Shown one piece after another: positions 51,497 through 60,752 of a DNA stretch of 64,000 nt. Source of the DNA: Streptomyces sp. V3I8 (lineage in GTDB: Bacteria; Actinomycetota; Actinomycetes; Streptomycetales; Streptomycetaceae); assembly GCF_030817535.1 (NCBI RefSeq), contig NZ_JAUSZL010000002.1:7626001-7690000 (forward strand), given 5' to 3'. The notes below the pieces were generated by a model, which made no database searches, was not told where the DNA came from, and saw only the letters and a list, made by a program, of their open reading frames with translations. The translations under genes and the position numbers were made by a program. Position 1 is the first letter of the stretch, and each line of letters opens with the position of its first letter.

Positions 51497-52473
51497 CACC
51501 GCGAACCGACCGGACCGGCAGCGGGAACGTGCTGTCCGTGCGAGGGCTGTCCGTACGCTTCCGGATGCGCGACGGGGCGTACGTACGCGCCGTCACGGAC
51601 GTCTCCTTCGACCTCGCCGCGGGGGAGTGCCTGGCCCTCGTCGGCGAGAGCGGCTGCGGCAAGTCGGTGCTCGCCTCGGCCCTGCTGGGCCTGCTGCCGG
51701 CAAACGCCTCGGTCGCCGGCTCGGCCGTGCTCGGCGACGGCGGGCCCGGTGCCGACGGGCTGGACCTCCTGGCGGCGGACGAACGGGTGCTGGCCCGCCG
51801 GGTGCGAGGCCGCCGCGTCGGACTCGTACCGCAGAGCCCCGCGGCGCACCTGACCCCTGTGCGCACCGTCCGCTCACAACTCGACGAGACCGTACGGGAA
51901 TTGACAGGCGGCTCCGGACCGGAAGGCGTGCGGACCGCCGCCGGACGGGCCTCGTTCCCCGAGGATCATCTCGACCGTCATCCGCACGAGCTGTCCGGCG
52001 GACTCGCGCAACGGGCCGCCACCGCGCTCGCCCTCGTCGGGGACGCGCCCCTGCTGCTCGCCGACGAGCCGACGACCGGCCTCGACCGCGACCTCGTCGA
52101 GCGGACCGTCGACGAGCTGCGCCGCCACACCGGCGACCACCGCGCCCTGCTGCTGATCACCCACGATCTCGCGGCGGCCGGCCGCATCGCCGACCGCGTG
52201 GCCGTGATGTACGCCGGACGCCTCGTGGAGATCACCGACGCCGCCGCCTTCTTCGGCGCGCCGGGCCCACGCCACCCCTACGCGCGCGGCCTGCTGAACG
52301 CCCTGCCCGAGCGGGACTTCACCCCGATCCCGGGCCTGCCGCCCGAACTCGGCGCCCTGCCGCGGGGCTGCGCCTTCGCGGCCCGCTGCGGACGGGCGAG
52401 CGAGGAGTGCGAGGCCGTACCGGAGCTGACGGCGGGCGTCGCCTGCCACCACGTGGCGGTGGCCCGTGCTTGA
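51493..52473 (+). CDS. nikD: Nickel ABC transporter ATPase NikD-like
   Basis: The protein has 326 residues. Walker A is GESGCGKSVLASALLG (about 51-66), the signature ELSGGLAQR (about 170), and Walker B LLLADEPTTGLD. The C-terminal oligopeptide-transporter extension with Cys residues (GCAFAARCGRASEECEAV) is present. It starts with GTG in a GTGA overlap. Confidence 0.87.
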   Translation: MTPRTDRTGSGNVLSVRGLSVRFRMRDGAYVRAVTDVSFDLAAGECLALVGESGCGKSVLASALLGLLPANASVAGSAVLGDGGPGADGLDLLAADERVLARRVRGRRVGLVPQSPAAHLTPVRTVRSQLDETVRELTGGSGPEGVRTAAGRASFPEDHLDRHPHELSGGLAQRAATALALVGDAPLLLADEPTTGLDRDLVERTVDELRRHTGDHRALLLITHDLAAAGRIADRVAVMYAGRLVEITDAAAFFGAPGPRHPYARGLLNALPERDFTPIPGLPPELGALPRGCAFAARCGRASEECEAVPELTAGVACHHVAVARA

Positions 52474-53116
52474 ACTGCGGAACGTCACAGCGGGCTACGA
52501 CCGCCGCGCCCCCGTCGTGCGGGGAGTCTCCCTGACCGTGCGGGCGGGGGAGGCCGTGGGTCTCCACGGCCCCAGTGGCTGCGGCAAGTCCACGCTCGCG
52601 CGGGTCGCCGCCCTGCTGCACCGGCCCGACGCCGGACAGGTGGTCCTGGACGGAGAGCCGGCGGGTGGTTGGCGGCACCGCGCGCCCAGGGCCCAGCGCA
52701 CCTCCTTCGGGGTCGTCTTCCAGCAGCCGCGCCTGTCGGCCGACCCGCGGCTGTCGCTCGCGCGGCTCATCGCCGAACCGCTGCGGGCCAACGGCCGGCC
52801 GGTGGACGCCGTACCCGAGTTGGCCGAAACCGTCGGGCTCACGGCGGACCTGCTCGGCCGCCGGCCGCACGAGGTCAGCGACGGCCAGTTGCAGCGGGCC
52901 TGTCTCGCCCGGGCGCTCGCGCTGCGGCCGCGCTGGCTCGTCTGCGACGAGATGACGGCGATGCTCGACGCCTCGACCACGGCCGCGCTGGTCGGCGTCG
53001 TCGAGGCCTACCGGCGGGAGAGCGGGGCGGGCCTGCTGGCCGTCGGGCACGACCGGGTGCTGCTGGAGCGGTGGTGCGACCGGACGGTGGGCTGGGCCGG
53101 ACAGGCATCGGGGTGA
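52466..53116 (+). CDS. nikE: Nickel ABC transporter ATPase NikE-like
   Basis: The protein has 216 residues, shorter than NikD because the C-terminal Cys-containing extension is absent. Walker A is GPSGCGKSTLARVAAL (about 35-50). The signature reads EVSDGQLQRACLARAL, with Asp in place of the first Gly of LSGGQ. Walker B ends in VCDEMTAMLD. It overlaps nikD by 8 bases and closes the operon. Confidence 0.85.
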   Translation: MLELRNVTAGYDRRAPVVRGVSLTVRAGEAVGLHGPSGCGKSTLARVAALLHRPDAGQVVLDGEPAGGWRHRAPRAQRTSFGVVFQQPRLSADPRLSLARLIAEPLRANGRPVDAVPELAETVGLTADLLGRRPHEVSDGQLQRACLARALALRPRWLVCDEMTAMLDASTTAALVGVVEAYRRESGAGLLAVGHDRVLLERWCDRTVGWAGQASG

Positions 53117-53283
53117 ACGTCCGCCGGAGGTGGTCCGGCGAAGTGAACACACCGGGACGGTCCGGCCAACTCGCGGCACGAACCTGCTCCTTGGCCATGC
53201 GCACGCTCCATACTCTCCCCAGTCCCGACTCCGCCGTACGGGGCGCCCCGGCGGCCCCGTACGGCACTCCCAGGGAGGCAGAC

Positions 53284-54150
53284 ATGGCCCTCACCACCCG
53301 TCGCAGAGCCCTCACCACCCTCGCCGCCGGCCTGGCCGGCAGCATCGCCCTGCCCGCGTACGCGCAGGCGGGCGAGGACAGGCACCGCCCGCGCCCGCTG
53401 TGGCGGGCCCACGCGCACAACGACTACCTCCATCCCCGGCCCCTCCTCGACGCGCTCGACCACCGCTTCGGCAGCGTCGAGGCCGACATCTACCTCGTCG
53501 ACGGCCAACTCCTCGTCGCCCACGACCCGGTGGAGCTGGACCCGGCCCGCACACTGGAGTCCCTCTACCTGAACCCCCTCGCCGCCCGCGTGAAGGCCAA
53601 CCGCGGGTCGGTGTACCGGGGGCACCGCGAGCCGCTGCAACTGCTGATCGACATCAAGACCGAGGGCGCGGCCACCTACCTCGAACTCGACCGCCGACTG
53701 CGCCGCTACCCGCACCTGTTCACCACGTACTCCCACGGCCGCGTCCGCCCCGGCGCGGTGACGGCCGTGATCTCCGGCGACCGGGCCGCCCGGGTGCCGA
53801 TGGAGGCTCAGACCGTGCGGCGCGCCTTCTACGACGGCCGGCTCCTCGACCTGCTGGCCCCCGTGCCGGCCCCGGCCTCCTTCATCCCGCTGATCAGCGA
53901 CAACTGGACGCTCAACTTCACCTGGCAGGGCGTCGGCGCGTTCCCCGAGGCCGAGCGGCGGAAGCTGCGCGGGATCATCTCGACGGCGCACTCGCGTGGA
54001 CAGCGGGTCCGGTTCTGGGCCACCCCGGACCTGGCGGGCCCCGCCCGCGACGCGGTCTGGGGCGAGCTCCTCGCCGCGGACGCCGACCACCTCAACACCG
54101 ACGACCTCGCGGGCCTGGAGGCCTTCCTGGACGCCCGCCGACGGCCGTAG
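53284..54150 (+). CDS. Secreted PI-PLC/GDPD-like phosphodiesterase
   Basis: The protein has 288 residues. A Tat-like signal (TTRRRALTTLAAGLAGSIAL) leads to a TIM-barrel domain with AHAHNDYLHPRPLLDALD (His about 42), VEADIYLVDGQLLVAHD and LLIDIKTEG. These are landmarks of the PLC-like phosphodiesterase superfamily. The substrate (phospholipid or teichoic-acid glycerol ester) is unknown. It is transcribed alone. Confidence 0.85.
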   Translation: MALTTRRRALTTLAAGLAGSIALPAYAQAGEDRHRPRPLWRAHAHNDYLHPRPLLDALDHRFGSVEADIYLVDGQLLVAHDPVELDPARTLESLYLNPLAARVKANRGSVYRGHREPLQLLIDIKTEGAATYLELDRRLRRYPHLFTTYSHGRVRPGAVTAVISGDRAARVPMEAQTVRRAFYDGRLLDLLAPVPAPASFIPLISDNWTLNFTWQGVGAFPEAERRKLRGIISTAHSRGQRVRFWATPDLAGPARDAVWGELLAADADHLNTDDLAGLEAFLDARRRP

Positions 54151-54278
54151 GGGAACTGAACGCGGTCACGCGCAGTCAACACACGTTCGGCGTACACGTC
54201 AGCCGTGCGGACGAACCCTCCGTTACGCCACACTTGCGGCCGAAAGCCGCGGGGTGGTCGTGGCGGAGGAGGCTGACG

Positions 54279-54473
54279 GTGGCAATTTCCATCTCTGTTG
54301 TAGTGCTGCTGGTGATCCTGACGGTGGTCTTCCTGCGCAACGGCGGGCTGAAGACCTCGCACGCCGTGGTCTGTGTGCTGCTCGGCTTCTACCTCGCGAG
54401 CACCAGCATGGCGCCGACCATCCACAACGGGTTCACGGCGACCGCCGACATCGTCAGCAGTCTGCGGCCGTGA
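54279..54473 (+). CDS. Small two-helix membrane protein
   Basis: The protein has 64 residues from GTG (MAISISVVVLLVILTVVFLR), preceded by GGAGGAGG. Two hydrophobic helices are separated by NGGLKTSHAV, with the tail TIHNGFTATADIVSSL. It looks like a conserved small Streptomyces membrane protein; I do not recognise a named family. Confidence 0.68.
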   Translation: MAISISVVVLLVILTVVFLRNGGLKTSHAVVCVLLGFYLASTSMAPTIHNGFTATADIVSSLRP

Positions 54474-54508
54474 GCCCGCGCCGGTGACGGGGGCTCACGG
54501 CCGGTGCG

Positions 54509-55768
54509 TCAGGCCCCCCGTGAGAACACGCCGATCCCGTTGGGGACCGGCCGTTCGGCGCCGCCGCTGGGATGGTTGCGTACGGTCGAGGCGGTCGACC
54601 CCGGTTCCCGGGCGGCCAGCGTGGTGGAGCCCCCGCCGTCCAGACTGAACGCGTCCCGCGCACCGAGCTTCTTCATGGCCTTTGCGACCTCCGCGACGGT
54701 GAGACCGCTGCGGAACCCGGGTGCCCCGTCCAGCGCCAGCAGCCACAGCCGGCTGCCGCCGGCCGAGACGCCCGCCGCGGTCCGTACCGCCGACGTCACG
54801 TCGTCGAGACCCGCCGGCGGCCGGCCGGCGCGCAGGACCGGGTAGCCGCCGATGGCGAAGCGGTACGGGGTCTTCGACGCGGCCGCCACCAGCCGGTGCC
54901 GCACCACGGCACCCTCGCCCACGGACAGCTTCCGCAGCTGCTGGGCGCCCGCCTCCCGGCCGACCAGGACGGTGGTGTCCGGGGCGATGGGCCCGCTGCC
55001 GGGGGTGTCGGCCGAGGACACCACCTTGCCGTCCCGGACCGTCACTTCGTAGGTGTCGGTGCTGCAGGGCGCGGCCCGGTCGGTGTCCGTCCCGCAAGTG
55101 GCCCGCACCCGCGAGACCTGGCCCCAGTCCGCGGTGAACGCCCCGACCGACCCCACGGGCAGCGCGTACTGGTTGAGGCCGCCGAGCGGAAGCCGTGTCC
55201 CCGCGGTCTCGACCGACCCGTCGAGCGCCAGGCTGTCGAGGCGGGCCTTGCGGTCCGTCCCCACCCCGAGCACGTCCTCGGTGCTCGTGCCGGGCGGCAG
55301 GGCGGGGCCGAAGCGCTGGCCGTCCGGGACGGCCGCCTTGAGCGCGCGGCCGCCTCCGACGGCCGGGCCGACGGGCGCGCCGGTGGCCTCGACGCCGGGG
55401 TGCTGGGTCTCGGTGATGTTGAAGAAGTCGCCGTTGACGCCGGCGACGGCCCCCTGGGCGTCGGTCAGCCGGGAGACCGTGGCCCGGGCGGCGACCGCGC
55501 CGGGGGTGAGCAGGTCGACGCTCACGTCGGGGTTGCCGAGGTCGACGCCGAGTACGTGCGCGTGCGTCACACCCGCGGCGGCCGGGATGTCGAACTCCGT
55601 GTAGCCCACGCCCGGCGCGAGCCGGCTGAAGCCCGGGGTGCCGGTCATCGGCGCGGCGCCGGCCGGCGCCGCGCCGGCGAGGGCGGCCCCGGTCAGCGCG
55701 CTCCATGCGGCGAAGATCGCCGACGCGGTTCTGAGTCGTCCGGTGCGTCGTGCGGTGCGTCGTGTCAC
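54509..55768 (-). CDS. Secreted phosphodiester glycosidase (NAGPA domain)
   Basis: The protein has 419 residues from GTG. A signal peptide (about 1-39, ending AGAAP) is followed by a beta-rich region and the NAGPA/DUF2233 domain. VNGDFFNITETQHPG and the C-terminal LDGGGSTTLAAREPG are its hallmark motifs. The family cleaves phosphodiester-linked sugars. It is divergent from the iron-box flavoprotein gene. Confidence 0.88.
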   Translation of the reverse strand: MTRRTARRTGRLRTASAIFAAWSALTGAALAGAAPAGAAPMTGTPGFSRLAPGVGYTEFDIPAAAGVTHAHVLGVDLGNPDVSVDLLTPGAVAARATVSRLTDAQGAVAGVNGDFFNITETQHPGVEATGAPVGPAVGGGRALKAAVPDGQRFGPALPPGTSTEDVLGVGTDRKARLDSLALDGSVETAGTRLPLGGLNQYALPVGSVGAFTADWGQVSRVRATCGTDTDRAAPCSTDTYEVTVRDGKVVSSADTPGSGPIAPDTTVLVGREAGAQQLRKLSVGEGAVVRHRLVAAASKTPYRFAIGGYPVLRAGRPPAGLDDVTSAVRTAAGVSAGGSRLWLLALDGAPGFRSGLTVAEVAKAMKKLGARDAFSLDGGGSTTLAAREPGSTASTVRNHPSGGAERPVPNGIGVFSRGA

Positions 55769-55945
55769 GGTGGCCCCTGCTCTCTCGCTGTCTCCTCAAA
55801 TGGCGCAGGACACAGGGGAGTTCACCACAGAGGGGGTGCCTTGACGATGACTACGTGCCGACGGGGCGCGAACACGCCGGGAAACGTACCCCTTCGGGCG
55901 CCTCGGGCGAGAAACCGCCGCCCCGTACCGGTCACCGCAGGGTCG

Positions 55946-55975
55946 TTAGGTAAGGCAAGCCTAAGGTCAGATAAT
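55946..55975 (+). promoter_or_regulatory. DmdR1/DtxR-type iron box 1 and -10 box
   Basis: TTAGGTAAGGCAAGCCTAA matches the actinobacterial iron-box consensus at 16 of 19 positions. GATAAT at 55970-55975 is a likely -10. Binding of iron-loaded regulator would block the flavoprotein gene. Confidence 0.82.
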
Positions 55976-56023
55976 GTTCTGCGTGCAACTATTCGTCGCC
56001 CGCACGCATGTTTGGAGTCGGCC

Positions 56024-56602
56024 TTGCCGCACACGATCGACACCGCCGGGACAGGGCCGGACACCGCGGCCCCGGACGCCGTGAACGAAGAGGGCTGGGT
56101 CGAGCTGGGGTCGGACGCCGAGCTGCGCGCGCTGCTGGGGGAGCCCTGGCCCATCGTGATCGACAAGGTCCACGACCGGCTCGCCGACCAGGACCGGGAC
56201 ATCATCGCCCGCTCGCCCTTCTGCCTGCTGGCCACCTCCGACTCCCGGGGCAACTGCGACGTGTCGCCGCGCGGGGACGCGCCGGGCTTCACGCACGTCG
56301 TCGGCCCCGGCACGCTGGCCCTGCCGGACCGGCCGGGGAACCGGCGCGGCGACAGCTTCCGCAACATCCTCGACAACCCGCACGCCGGCCTGCTGTACCT
56401 GGTCCCGGGCGGCGGGGAGGTGCTGCGGGTCAACGGCAGGGCCCGCATCCTCACCGACGCCCCGTTCTTCGACGCCATGACGGTGAAGGGGCAGCGGCCC
56501 GCGCTGGCCCTGGTCCTGGAGATCGACGAGATCTACCTGCACTGCCCGGCCTCGCTGCGCCGCTCGGGAGTGTGGGACCCCCGGTCGTGGCGGACCGGCT
56601 GA
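56024..56602 (+). CDS. PPOX-type FMN flavoprotein (MSMEG_1061-like), iron-regulated
   Basis: The protein has 192 residues from TTG, 6 bases after GGAG. The split-barrel pyridoxamine-oxidase-like core is visible: SPFCLLATSDSRGNCDVSPR, FTHVVGPGTLALPDRPGNRR and LLYLVPGGGEVLRVNGRARI. It lies between two iron boxes and beside a siderophore importer. It may reduce ferric siderophores or protect under iron limitation; this is inferred from context. Confidence 0.85.
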   Translation: MPHTIDTAGTGPDTAAPDAVNEEGWVELGSDAELRALLGEPWPIVIDKVHDRLADQDRDIIARSPFCLLATSDSRGNCDVSPRGDAPGFTHVVGPGTLALPDRPGNRRGDSFRNILDNPHAGLLYLVPGGGEVLRVNGRARILTDAPFFDAMTVKGQRPALALVLEIDEIYLHCPASLRRSGVWDPRSWRTG

Positions 56603-56646
56603 GCCGTCCCCCGGGGCTGCCGGCCGGACCCCCTGTCCAGCACAAA

Positions 56647-56665
56647 TAAGGTTAGGCTAACCTTC
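56647..56665 (+). promoter_or_regulatory. DmdR1/DtxR-type iron box 2
   Basis: TAAGGTTAGGCTAACCTTC contains a perfect palindrome AAGGTTAGGCTAACCTT (56648-56664 allowing the central base). It lies 6 bases before the GTG of the ATPase gene and should repress the importer operon when iron is plentiful. Confidence 0.85.
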
Positions 56666-56670
56666 GTCAG

Positions 56671-57543
56671 GTGAGATCTGGTGAAGAACAAGCCGGCGCG
56701 CCGCGTCTGCGCGGCCATGAACTGTCGGCCACGGGTGTGACCGTCGCGTACGACGGCACCGACGTCGTGCACGACGCCGCGGTCGCGCTCCGGCCCGGTG
56801 AGGTGACCGTGCTGGTCGGTCCCAACGGCAGCGGCAAGTCCACCCTCCTGCGGACGATCGCCCGGCTGCAGCGGCCCCGCCACGCCACGCTCAGGATCGA
56901 CACCGACACCGACGGCCTCGCCCTGAACGCCCGTGAGTTCTCGCGGTACGTGGCCCTGCTGACCCAGGGCCGCCCCACGCCCGGCGGACTCACCGTGCGG
57001 GACGTCGTCGAGTTCGGCCGCTACCCCTACCGGGGCCGCTTCGGCAGGCCCGACCCGGACGCGTCGGCCGCCGTCGACCGGGCCCTGTCGCTGACCGGTG
57101 TCACGGACCTCGCCGAGCGGGGCGCCGACCACCTGTCCGGCGGGCAACTGCAGCGGGTGTGGCTGGCCAGCTGCCTCGCCCAGGAGACCGGCGTACTGCT
57201 GCTGGACGAGCCGACGACCTACCTCGACCTGCGCTACCAGATCGAACTCCTCGACCTCGTCCGCGACCTGGCGGACGACCACGGGATCGCCGTCGGGGTC
57301 GTGCTGCACGACCTCGACCAGGCGGCGGCCCTCGCCGACCGGATCACCCTGCTCGAAGCGGGCCGGGTCGTCGCCGACGGCCTGCCCGAGGACGTCCTGA
57401 CCCCGGAGCGCCTCACCGCCGTCTACGGCATCCGGATCGACGTCGACACGGACCCCCTCAGCGGCCGGCTGCGCACCCGCCCGGTCGGCCGACACCACAC
57501 CCGGCACACTCGAACCTCCGAAAGGCTCGGCACCACCTCATGA
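56671..57543 (+). CDS. Siderophore ABC transporter ATPase
   Basis: The protein has 290 residues of the FecE type. Walker A is GPNGSGKSTLLRTIARLQ (about 51-68), the signature HLSGGQLQRVWLA (about 154), Walker B VLLLDEPTTYLDLRYQ. The start is GTG directly after iron box 2, so little room is left for a leader. ATGA overlap links it to the binding-protein gene. Confidence 0.93.
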   Translation: MRSGEEQAGAPRLRGHELSATGVTVAYDGTDVVHDAAVALRPGEVTVLVGPNGSGKSTLLRTIARLQRPRHATLRIDTDTDGLALNAREFSRYVALLTQGRPTPGGLTVRDVVEFGRYPYRGRFGRPDPDASAAVDRALSLTGVTDLAERGADHLSGGQLQRVWLASCLAQETGVLLLDEPTTYLDLRYQIELLDLVRDLADDHGIAVGVVLHDLDQAAALADRITLLEAGRVVADGLPEDVLTPERLTAVYGIRIDVDTDPLSGRLRTRPVGRHHTRHTRTSERLGTTS

Positions 57544-58520
57544 GACGCCTCCTGCTCACCGCGGCCACCACCACCGCCGCGGCCCTCACCCTTGCCGCGT
57601 GCGGCACCACCGAGCCTGCCGCCGACAAGACCGGGAAGACCTCGCAGGCCATCACCCTCACCGACGCCTCCGGCAAGAAGGTGAAGCTCGACGGTCCGGC
57701 CACCAAGGTCGTCGCCACCGAGTGGAACGTGACCGAGAGCCTCGTGACGCTCGGCGTCGACCCGGTCGGCGCCGCCGACGTCAAGGGCTACAACACCTGG
57801 GACTCCGCCGTCCCGCTGAAGAACGAGCCCAAGGACATCGGCACCCGCGGCGAGCCCAGCATGGACACCGTCGCCGCCCTCGCGCCCGACCTCGTCGTCG
57901 CCACCTCGGACCTGCCGCCCGCGGCGCTGAAGCAGCTGCGCAAGATCGCCCCCGTGCTGGAGGTGAAGTCCGCCGACGGCGCCGACCAGATCGGGCGGAT
58001 GCTGGACAACCTCGACCTCATCGCCGAGGCCACCGGCACCACCGACAAGGCCGATACGGCACGCGCCGACTTCGAGGCCAAGCTCGCCGAGGGCAGGAAG
58101 GCCCTCGCCGACGCCGATCTCGCCGGCACGGAGATCGCCTTCGCCGACGGCTACGTCACCTCGAACCAGGTCTCCCTGCGCCCGTACACCGACAAGTCCC
58201 TCATCGGCACGGTCAACAAGCAGCTGGGCCTGAAGAACGCCTGGAAGGTCAAGGGCGACGCGGCCTACGGGCTCGGGGCCACCGACGTCGAAGGCCTCAC
58301 CGACCTGCCGAAGGACACGCAGTTCGCGTACATCGGCAACGACGACGACAAGAGCGCGACCCCTTTCACCGGCGTGCTCGCGAAGAACGCCGTGTGGAAG
58401 TCCCTGCCGTTCGTCGAGGCCGGTGACGTGCACCGTCTGCCCGACGGCATCTGGATGTTCGGCGGCCCCGGGGCGATGTCGGCGTACGTCGACGGTCTCG
58501 TCGCCGCGCTGACGAAGTAA
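57540..58520 (+). CDS. Siderophore-binding lipoprotein
   Basis: The protein has 326 residues. The lipobox TLAACGTTEP places the lipid Cys near residue 21. The PBP class III fold follows (VKLDGPATKVVATEWNVTES, LAPDLVVATSDLPPAALKQL). It is likely to bind a ferric siderophore. The order ATPase, binding protein, fused permease resembles, from memory, SCO7400-7398 of S. coelicolor. Confidence 0.9.
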   Translation: MRRLLLTAATTTAAALTLAACGTTEPAADKTGKTSQAITLTDASGKKVKLDGPATKVVATEWNVTESLVTLGVDPVGAADVKGYNTWDSAVPLKNEPKDIGTRGEPSMDTVAALAPDLVVATSDLPPAALKQLRKIAPVLEVKSADGADQIGRMLDNLDLIAEATGTTDKADTARADFEAKLAEGRKALADADLAGTEIAFADGYVTSNQVSLRPYTDKSLIGTVNKQLGLKNAWKVKGDAAYGLGATDVEGLTDLPKDTQFAYIGNDDDKSATPFTGVLAKNAVWKSLPFVEAGDVHRLPDGIWMFGGPGAMSAYVDGLVAALTK

Positions 58521-58565
58521 CGGAAACCAGCGGAACCGACCGGAACAACGGAAACCACGGAAGTC

Positions 58566-60632
58566 ATGGCCGTCACCGCAACCTCCCCCGTCACCCGTCC
58601 GCCGACGGCCACGTCCCGGACGGGCGCGGTCGCGGTGACAGCCGTGCTCGTCCTCGTGGTCGCGGCCCTCGCGGTCGTCGACATCGCGCAGGGCACCGCC
58701 GACGTCGGACCGGTCGAGGTGTTCAAGGCCCTGACCGGGCGGGCCGACTCGGCCGACGCGTCCGTCGTGATCGCCTCCCGGCTGCCCCGCATGACCGCCG
58801 GCATCCTGGTCGGCGTCGTCCTCGGCGCGGCGGGCGCCGTGCTGCAGGCCGTCAGCCGCAACGTGCTCGCCTCCCCGGACACCCTCGCGGTCAACGCCGG
58901 TTCGTACCTGGCCCTGGGACTGGTCGGCGCCACCGGCGTCTCGCTCCCGCTGCTCGCCTCCTCCGGAGTCGCCTTCGCCGGTGGACTCCTCGCCGCGGCC
59001 GTCGTACTCGCCCTGTCCGGCCTCGGCACGGGGACCGTACGCCTGGTCCTCGCCGGTACGGCGCTGGCCCTGGGCCTGAACTCGGCGACCGAGGGACTGC
59101 TCCTGCTGTTCCCCGAGCAGACCGAGGGCCTCTACCAGTGGAACCAGGGCAGCATCAGCCAGAACGGCTTCGACGGCGTCCTGCAGATGCTGCCCGTCGC
59201 CGTGACCGGGCTCGCCGGCCTGCTGCTGACGGCCCGCCGGGTCGACGCGCTGGCCCTCGGCGACGACGCCGCGCGCGGCCTCGGCGTCCCGGTCCGCGCC
59301 ACCCGTGTGACGGTGGTCGTCCTGGCGGCGCTGCTGTCCGCCGCGGCGGTCACCCTCGCCGGGCCCATCGGCTTCGTCGGCCTGTGCGCACCGGCCCTGG
59401 TGCGCCCGCTCGCCCGCCGCTTCCGGGGCTTCGCCCGCTCCCGTACGGCCATGCCCGCGGCGGGCCTCGTCGGCGCGGGGCTGGTCCTCGGGTCGGACGT
59501 GCTGCTCCGGGCCCTCGTCCCCTCGGACACCGCGGTCGCCGTGCCCACCGGCGTCGTCACCAGCCTGGTCGGCGCCGTCTTCCTGGTGGCGATGGCCCTG
59601 CGCCTGCGGGACACGTCGGGGTCCGACGCGCCGGACCGGCTGCGCATCCCCAGCCGGACGGTGTTCACGGTGACACTGGTCTGCCTCGTCGCCGTGGTCG
59701 TCGGCACCGCCCTCGCCGGCTTCCTGCTGGGCGACAGCAAACTCCTGCTCGGCGACGTCGTGAACTGGACGCAGGGCCGGGCCGGACAGGCCGTGTCCTT
59801 CGTCCTGGAGACCCGGGTGCCCCGGGTGCTCGCGGCCCTGTGCGCCGGCGCGGCGCTCGCCCTGGCTGGCACCCTCGTCCAGGCCGTCACCCGCAACCCG
59901 CTCGCGGAGCCGGGCGTCCTGGGCGTGTCCGGCGGCGCCGCGCTGGGCGCCGTGCTCCTGGTCACCACCGCGCCCGTCGCCGGCACCTGGAGCATCGCGG
60001 GTGCCGCGTTCGCCGGCGCCGCGCTGACCTCCGTGGTCGTCTTCGGTCTTGCGGCCCGGGGCGGTTACCGGCAGAACCGGCTGGTCCTCGTCGGCATCGG
60101 CGTGGCCGCCGGCACCGCGGCGCTGATCAGCCTGCTCATCGTGCTCACCGACCCGTTCAACGCCACCAAGGCGCTGACCTGGCTGTCGGGTTCGACGTAC
60201 GGGCGGACCATGCCGGACGTGCTGCCCGTCGCGCTCGTACTGCTGGCCGGCCTCGTCGTCGCGTTCGCCCGGCGCACCGAGCTGGACCTCGTCTCCCTCG
60301 ACGAGGACACACCGCGGCTCCTGGGCCTGCGGCTGTCCCGGGCCAGGCTCGGCTTCCTGGTGGTGAGCGTCCTGCTCAGCGCCACCGCCGTCGCCTCGGC
60401 CGGCACGATCGGCTTCGTCGGCCTGGTGGCACCGCACGCGGCCCGTGCCCTGGTCGGCCGGCGGCACGTACGGGTGGTGCCGGTGGCGGTCCTGCTGGGC
60501 GCGGCCCTCGTCTGCACGGCCGACCTCCTGGGCCGCACGGTGATCGCCCCCGCCCAGCTGGGCGCCGGCCTGATGACCGCGGTGATCGGCACGCCGTACT
60601 TCCTGTACCTGCTGATACGGAGCCGGCGGTAA
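58566..60632 (+). CDS. Fused double FecCD-type siderophore permease
   Basis: The protein has 688 residues made of two complete FecCD permeases. The first, about 20-345, has LPRMTAGILVGVVLGAAGAV; the second, about 360-688, has VPRVLAALCAGAALALAGTL. Each contains the ATPase-contact GxxGFVGLxxP motif (GPIGFVGLCAPALVRPLARR; GTIGFVGLVAPHAARALVGR). The fusion gives both halves of the membrane channel from a single gene. It closes the iron-regulated operon. Confidence 0.93.
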   Translation: MAVTATSPVTRPPTATSRTGAVAVTAVLVLVVAALAVVDIAQGTADVGPVEVFKALTGRADSADASVVIASRLPRMTAGILVGVVLGAAGAVLQAVSRNVLASPDTLAVNAGSYLALGLVGATGVSLPLLASSGVAFAGGLLAAAVVLALSGLGTGTVRLVLAGTALALGLNSATEGLLLLFPEQTEGLYQWNQGSISQNGFDGVLQMLPVAVTGLAGLLLTARRVDALALGDDAARGLGVPVRATRVTVVVLAALLSAAAVTLAGPIGFVGLCAPALVRPLARRFRGFARSRTAMPAAGLVGAGLVLGSDVLLRALVPSDTAVAVPTGVVTSLVGAVFLVAMALRLRDTSGSDAPDRLRIPSRTVFTVTLVCLVAVVVGTALAGFLLGDSKLLLGDVVNWTQGRAGQAVSFVLETRVPRVLAALCAGAALALAGTLVQAVTRNPLAEPGVLGVSGGAALGAVLLVTTAPVAGTWSIAGAAFAGAALTSVVVFGLAARGGYRQNRLVLVGIGVAAGTAALISLLIVLTDPFNATKALTWLSGSTYGRTMPDVLPVALVLLAGLVVAFARRTELDLVSLDEDTPRLLGLRLSRARLGFLVVSVLLSATAVASAGTIGFVGLVAPHAARALVGRRHVRVVPVAVLLGAALVCTADLLGRTVIAPAQLGAGLMTAVIGTPYFLYLLIRSRR

Positions 60633-60716
60633 CCTGCCCGGCCGGTCGGTGTCAGGGCCGGCCGGCGCCAGGACCTGCCGGGGCTCCGGACGCGCCCGGG
60701 GCGCTCGGCGCCGGCG

Positions 60717-60731
60717 CCCCTGCGACAGGGG
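60717..60731. terminator. Short hairpin between convergent permease and epimerase genes
   Basis: CCCCTG-CGA-CAGGGG. The surrounding GC-rich bases may extend it. Confidence 0.4.
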
Positions 60732-60752
60732 CCGCCCGTGCGTCCGGAACGC

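Noticed and set aside
57423..60467. Minus-strand ORF of 1014 codons opposite the siderophore importer
   Set aside because: Composition is Gly/Arg/Gln/Asp low-complexity and it is the exact shadow of three well-recognised genes.
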